From assembly GCA_937898445.1 (NCBI GenBank), contig CALEJY010000259.1, positions 1 to 18,124 on the forward strand: 18,124 nucleotides of DNA, in the 5' to 3' direction. The DNA is from an uncultured Candidatus Melainabacteria bacterium (GTDB lineage Bacteria; Cyanobacteriota; Vampirovibrionia; Gastranaerophilales; Gastranaerophilaceae). Both the position numbers and the translations under genes were made by a program. Below are positions 14,697 through 18,124 of this stretch, in pieces (position 1 is the stretch's first letter; each line of letters begins with the position of its first letter). Below the pieces are notes generated by a model. It ran no database searches. It was not told where the DNA came from and saw only the letters and a program-made list of their open reading frames with translations.

Positions 14697-16784
14697 TTAT
14701 GCTTTTGCTCCTGATTTTTCGATGATTTCTTTTTCAACGTTAGCAGGAACTTGTTCGTAGTTGTGGAATTCCATTGAGAATGTACCACGACCTTGAGTGT
14801 TTGATCTCAAGTCTGTTGCGTAACCGAACATATTTGCCAATGGAACTAATGCTCTAACAATTACGTTACCTGTGTTACCTTGAGGTTCTTGACCTTCAAC
14901 ACGACCACGTCTTCTTGAGATGTCTCCGATAATTGTACCTGTAAATTCATCAGGAATTTCGATTTCTACTTTCATCATTGGTTCAAGGATACAAGGTTGT
15001 GCTTTGCGGCAACCATCTTTAATAGCCATAGAACCAGCGATTTTGAACGCCATTTCTGATGAGTCAACTTCGTGATAAGATCCATCATAAAGTTCAACTT
15101 TAACGTCGATCATTGGGAATCCTGCTAGGATACCACCTTCAAGAGCTTCTTCCATACCTTTTCTTGCAGGTTCAATGTATTCTTTAGGAATAGCACCACC
15201 AACGATTTTGTTTTCAAATACAAAACCGGCATTTTCTTCAGCTGGAGAAATTCTAACTTTAACGTGACCATATTGACCTTTACCACCTGATTGACGGATG
15301 AATTTAGAATCTTGATCAGCGTTTCCACGAATTGTTTCTCTGTAAGCAACTTGCGGTTTACCGATGTTAGCTTCAACTTTAAATTCTCTCAACATACGGT
15401 CAACAATGATATCAAGGTGAAGTTCGCCCATACCAGAAATGATTGTTTGACCAGTTTCTGTATCAGATTTAACTCTGAATGAAGGATCTTCTTCAGCAAG
15501 TTTTTGAAGTGCAATACCCATTTTGTCTTGGTCTGCTTTTGTTTTTGGTTCAATAGCAACTGAAATAACCGGTTCAGGGAATGTCATTCTTTCCAAGATA
15601 ATTGGAGCTTTTTCATCACACAAAGTATCACCAGTTGTTGTATCTTTCAAACCAACTGCTGCACAGATGTCACCTGCGTAAACTTCTTGTTCTTCAAGTC
15701 TTTGGTCAGCATACATACGAACCAAACGAGCGATACGTTCTTTTTTGCCGTTTGTAGCGTTTAGAACATAAGAACCAGCAGTGATTACGCCAGAATAAAC
15801 TCTTAAGAATGTCAAACGACCAACATAAGGGTCAGTCATAACTTTGAATGCCAAAGCTGAGAATGGTTCTGTATCAGAAGAATGTCTTTCAGTTTTTGTT
15901 CCATCTTCCAATTCACCTTCGATAGCTTTTACATCAACCGGTGATGGCATATAATCAACAACTGCGTTCAATAGAAGTTGAACACCTTTGTTTTTAAATG
16001 CAGTACCGCAAGTTACAGGAACGATTTTGTTTTCGCAAACTGCTTTTCTCAAAACAGCTTTCAATTCATCAACTGTAATAGATGCAGGATCTTCGAAGTA
16101 TTTTTCCATCAAAGCGTCATCTTCAGATGCAATAGCTTCAACCATAGCATCATGATATTCTTGAGCTTTTTCTAACATATCAGCTGGAATATCTTCTTCT
16201 TTAATATCTGTACCTAAGTCGTTTGTATAAATTTCGGCTCTCATTGTCATCAAGTCAATAAGACCGTTGAATTTGTCTTCATTACCGATAGGCAATTGAA
16301 TAGGAACTGCATTAGCACCCAATCTTGTTTTGATTTGGTCAACAACTCTGTAGAAGTCAGCACCTGTTCTATCCATTTTGTTTACGAATACCATACGAGG
16401 AACTTCGTATCTGTTAGCTTGTCTCCAAACTGTTTCAGATTGAGATTGAACACCACCTACTGCACAGAATACAGCAACAACACCGTCTAATACACGTAAA
16501 GAACGTTCAACTTCGATTGTAAAGTCAACGTGACCCGGAGTATCGATAATGTTGATTTGGTGACCTTTCCAAGTAGCTGTAACGGCAGCTGATTGAATTG
16601 TAATACCACGTTCTTTTTCTTGTTCCATAAAGTCTGTTACGGCTGCGCCATCATGGGTTTCACCGATTTTATGAGTTTTACCTGTGTAAAACAAAATACG
16701 TTCAGTTGTAGTGGTTTTACCAGCATCGATGTGAGCGGCAATACCAATGTTTCTGATTTTTTCCAATGGAGTTTTTCTAGCCAT
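14697..16784 (-). CDS. fusA: Translation elongation factor G
   Basis: EF-G is the GTPase that moves tRNA and mRNA through the ribosome and helps recycle it. The 695-residue length is normal. The GTPase motifs are intact: AHIDAGKT (17-24), RGITI (59-63), DTPGH (81-85) and NKMD (135-138). Domains II to V follow, including ISGMGELHLD in domain III and the terminal GRGTFSMEFHNYEQVP segment. AAGGA precedes the ATG. In many bacteria fusA lies in the str operon with rpsL, rpsG and tuf; here it stands alone with its own promoter region and terminator. Nothing in the sequence suggests a specialised paralogue such as FusB-type or tetracycline-protection proteins. Confidence 0.97.
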   Translation of the reverse strand: MARKTPLEKIRNIGIAAHIDAGKTTTTERILFYTGKTHKIGETHDGAAVTDFMEQEKERGITIQSAAVTATWKGHQINIIDTPGHVDFTIEVERSLRVLDGVVAVFCAVGGVQSQSETVWRQANRYEVPRMVFVNKMDRTGADFYRVVDQIKTRLGANAVPIQLPIGNEDKFNGLIDLMTMRAEIYTNDLGTDIKEEDIPADMLEKAQEYHDAMVEAIASEDDALMEKYFEDPASITVDELKAVLRKAVCENKIVPVTCGTAFKNKGVQLLLNAVVDYMPSPVDVKAIEGELEDGTKTERHSSDTEPFSALAFKVMTDPYVGRLTFLRVYSGVITAGSYVLNATNGKKERIARLVRMYADQRLEEQEVYAGDICAAVGLKDTTTGDTLCDEKAPIILERMTFPEPVISVAIEPKTKADQDKMGIALQKLAEEDPSFRVKSDTETGQTIISGMGELHLDIIVDRMLREFKVEANIGKPQVAYRETIRGNADQDSKFIRQSGGKGQYGHVKVRISPAEENAGFVFENKIVGGAIPKEYIEPARKGMEEALEGGILAGFPMIDVKVELYDGSYHEVDSSEMAFKIAGSMAIKDGCRKAQPCILEPMMKVEIEIPDEFTGTIIGDISRRRGRVEGQEPQGNTGNVIVRALVPLANMFGYATDLRSNTQGRGTFSMEFHNYEQVPANVEKEIIEKSGAKA

Positions 16785-16819
16785 TTTTGTTTTTCCTTTT
16801 TTATATTGTGTACATCGCT

Positions 16820-16825
16820 ATTATA
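16820..16825 (-). promoter_or_regulatory. -10 candidate for fusA
   Basis: TATAAT on the minus strand lies 35 bases before the fusA ATG, giving a leader of about 29 nt that contains the AAGGA ribosome site. No good -35 is visible at 16-18 bp. Confidence 0.4.
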
Positions 16826-16880
16826 TTTTGTAGCTTCACTAAAATTATCACATGAACATAGTTTTTTGTAAATAAAATAT

Positions 16881-17010
16881 TAAGAAGACTATAAGACATT
16901 AAGTCTATAAGTCGTAAAGTTCTTTACATCAAATTGCATTAATAAAATTTTGTACAGACTGTTTAACGAAATGAACTTAACGTCCTATCGCCTTATCGAC
17001 TTAAAGACTT
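16881..17010. repeat. Palindromic element with octamer-repeat arms, upstream of uppS
   Basis: The left arm (16881-16922) has ATTAAGTC/TATAAGTC-type 8-base units ending AAGTTC. The right arm (16973-17010) has CTTATCGA-type units starting GAACTTAACG. About 28 of 38 positions are complementary. TTCTTTACATC follows the left arm. The element ends inside the -35 of the uppS promoter. It has the same orientation as the copy at 17763-17896. Confidence 0.72.
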
Positions 17011-17037
17011 GTTATTTTAATATTTTTACAATATAAT
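17009..17037 (+). promoter_or_regulatory. Promoter of leaderless uppS
   Basis: TTGTTA (17009-17014), a 17-bp spacer and a perfect TATAAT (17032-17037) stand seven bases before the ATG at 17045. Transcription would begin at or one base before the start codon. No ribosome-binding sequence is present. Confidence 0.72.
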
Positions 17038-17044
17038 TAAAATC

Positions 17045-17761
17045 ATGGACACGACAAGAATAGCTGAAATAGTAAAAGATACAAATTTACAACACATTGC
17101 AATAATTATGGATGGCAACCGCCGTTGGGCTAAAGAAAAGAATTTGCCTTCCGCAATGGGACACAAAAAAGGTGTAGATGCACTCAAAGCAACACTTCGT
17201 GCCTGCAAAGATTTTGGCATAAAATATTTAACTGTCTACGCTTTTTCAACAGAAAACTGGAACAGAAAAAAAGAAGAAGTTGATTTTTTGATGGAACTTC
17301 TTGCCATCACTCTTACCAACGAGCTTGCAGAAATGCACTCGGAAGGAGTTGTAATTAGTTTTATCGGCGACACAAAAAAACTCAGCCCGAAACTTCAAAA
17401 AATTCTAAACAATTCCGTTGAAACAACAAAAAATAATACAGGCGTACATCTTCAAATCGCTTTTAATTACGGCGCAAGAGATGAAATTCTTCATGCAGTA
17501 AAAAATATTGTCGCACAAGGAATTAATCCAGAAGATATTACAGAAGAAACAATTTCCGAAAACCTATATACAAAAGGAATTCCTGACCCGGATTTGTTAA
17601 TCAGAACAGGCGGCGAAAAAAGAGTTTCAAATTATCTTTTGTGGCAGATTGCATACTCTGAAATCCTTGTAACAAAACAGTATTGGCCTGAATTTGATAA
17701 AAAATCTTTAGCAGAAGCAGTTGAAGAATTTCATAACAGACAAAGAAGGTTTGGAAAGTAG
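17045..17761 (+). CDS. uppS: Undecaprenyl diphosphate synthase (cis-prenyltransferase)
   Basis: This enzyme adds eight isopentenyl diphosphate units in cis to farnesyl diphosphate, giving the C55 carrier lipid for peptidoglycan and other envelope polymers. The 238-residue length is typical. IIMDGNRRWAK carries the essential D23 and R26/R27. YAFSTENW (65-72) is the second family motif. RTGGEKRVSNYLLWQIAYSE (187-206) supplies R187, R193 and S195 for isopentenyl diphosphate and E206 for magnesium. All catalytic positions seem intact. There is no membrane segment, as expected for this peripheral enzyme. It is often followed by cdsA, but here rdgB lies downstream after a palindrome. The gene is bracketed by two directly oriented octamer-armed palindromes. 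Confidence 0.96.
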   Translation: MDTTRIAEIVKDTNLQHIAIIMDGNRRWAKEKNLPSAMGHKKGVDALKATLRACKDFGIKYLTVYAFSTENWNRKKEEVDFLMELLAITLTNELAEMHSEGVVISFIGDTKKLSPKLQKILNNSVETTKNNTGVHLQIAFNYGARDEILHAVKNIVAQGINPEDITEETISENLYTKGIPDPDLLIRTGGEKRVSNYLLWQIAYSEILVTKQYWPEFDKKSLAEAVEEFHNRQRRFGK

Positions 17762-17762
17762 A

Positions 17763-17896
17763 AAGATAAGAAGACGGCAGGTCAATAAGACGTTGAGACG
17801 ATAAGTTCTTTACATAAAAGCTAGATTGTCGCATTTTACTAAAACTATTTATTGAAATGAACTTAACGACTTATCGCCTTATCGACTTAACGTCCT
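17763..17896. repeat. Palindromic element with octamer-repeat arms, between uppS and rdgB
   Basis: The left arm (17763-17808) includes AATAAGAC, GTTGAGAC and GATAAGTT units. The right arm (17859-17896) reads CTTAACGA, CTTATCGC, CTTATCGA, CTTAACGT. About 28 of 38 positions are complementary. It shares AAGTTCTTTACAT and GAAATGAACTTAACG with the copy before uppS, while the core between them is mostly different. It starts two bases after the uppS stop codon and may terminate that transcript. Confidence 0.75.
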
Positions 17897-17916
17897 AAAA
17901 CTAGAAAGGTTGACCT

Positions 17917-18124
17917 ATGAAAATAGTTTTTGCAACTGGCAATCCGCATAAATTACAAGAAATCAAAGATATTGCAGGCGATACTGATATTGAATTTTTG
18001 TTGCCAGCAAAAGGATTTGATCCAATAGAAGACGGAACAACATTTGAAGAAAATTCTTATATTAAAGCAAAAGAAGCTGCAAAATTAAGCGGTATTGTTG
18101 CTTTAGCGGATGATTCTGGATTGT
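17917..18124 (+). CDS. rdgB: RdgB/HAM1-family XTP/dITP pyrophosphatase, N-terminal part
   Basis: The 69 visible codons begin MKIVFATGNPHKLQEI, where TGNPHK is the family's (S/T)xNxxK substrate motif (T7, N9, K12). Residues 41-69 contain the TFEENSYIKAKEAA helix and the ADDSGL motif carrying a metal-binding aspartate. Members hydrolyse ITP, dITP and XTP to monophosphates, keeping deaminated purines out of DNA and RNA. The gene is cut by the right edge of the window, so the C-terminal half cannot be checked. AAAGG lies 9-13 bases before the ATG, so unlike uppS it has a conventional ribosome site. It may be read from the uppS promoter unless the intervening palindrome terminates. Confidence 0.93.
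   Translation, partial: MKIVFATGNPHKLQEIKDIAGDTDIEFLLPAKGFDPIEDGTTFEENSYIKAKEAAKLSGIVALADDSGL

Noticed and set aside
14697..16784. EF-G-like ribosomal protection (antibiotic resistance) protein
   Set aside because: Sequence landmarks and length are those of ordinary EF-G; a lone fusA does not by itself suggest resistance.
17859..17896. Short tandem units as a CRISPR array or phage attachment site
   Set aside because: The units are 7-8 bp, contiguous without spacers, and mirrored in an opposite arm. No cas or integrase gene is present.

Overview
The window is AT-rich bacterial chromosome. It carries mostly housekeeping genes, plus a few lineage-specific genes and several palindromic repeats. 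The best clue to the host is a type IV prepilin-like protein whose N-terminal helix begins FTLAEVLITLGIIGVVAAM. That helix, the low GC, and a very large Lys/Glu/Gln-rich protein without homology I recognise fit the gut Vampirovibrionia (Melainabacteria, Gastranaerophilales) best. This placement is inference, and no marker here proves it.

Layout, left to right. Positions 1-52 (-) hold the start of a ROK-family sugar kinase, divergent from a secreted GH13 alpha-amylase-like protein (144-1691, +). A structured palindromic element (1711-1840) separates the amylase from a convergent gene for a giant 1531-residue protein (1867-6462, -). Next come trxA (6669-6992, -), a DnaQ-like exonuclease (7202-8119, +) and an organophosphate:phosphate antiporter (8139-9551, +), followed by a repeat and a strong terminator. 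A tightly coupled trio follows: gmk, coaBC and a Nif3/DUF34 gene (9703-12236, +), with two successive 8-base start/stop overlaps. A prepilin-like gene (12220-13101, -) converges on the trio and diverges from a small XRE regulator (13209-13451, +). Then come tRNA-Gln(UUG), a RhuM-Doc protein (-), fusA (-), uppS (+) and the start of rdgB (+). No gene-free stretch exceeds 300 bases.

Three themes stand out. First, the genes without a Shine-Dalgarno sequence (ROK kinase, gmk, xre, rhuM, uppS) each have a -10 hexamer 6 to 9 bases before the ATG, so leaderless or near-leaderless transcripts are predicted. Genes with a clear SD lack this arrangement. Second, a dispersed element of about 72 bp occurs between genes at 9561-9630, and also in frame inside the Nif3-like gene and inside the prepilin leader. 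Third, trxA and uppS are each bracketed by palindromes whose arms are built from short tandem units (7 bp around trxA, 8 bp around uppS). The unit sequences differ, but a TTCTTTACAT-like junction recurs.

The xre/prepilin intergenic region is the clearest regulatory locus. It has a consensus sigma-70 promoter for the prepilin gene, an overlapping divergent leaderless promoter for xre, and a perfect 20-bp palindrome starting just after the predicted prepilin transcription start.
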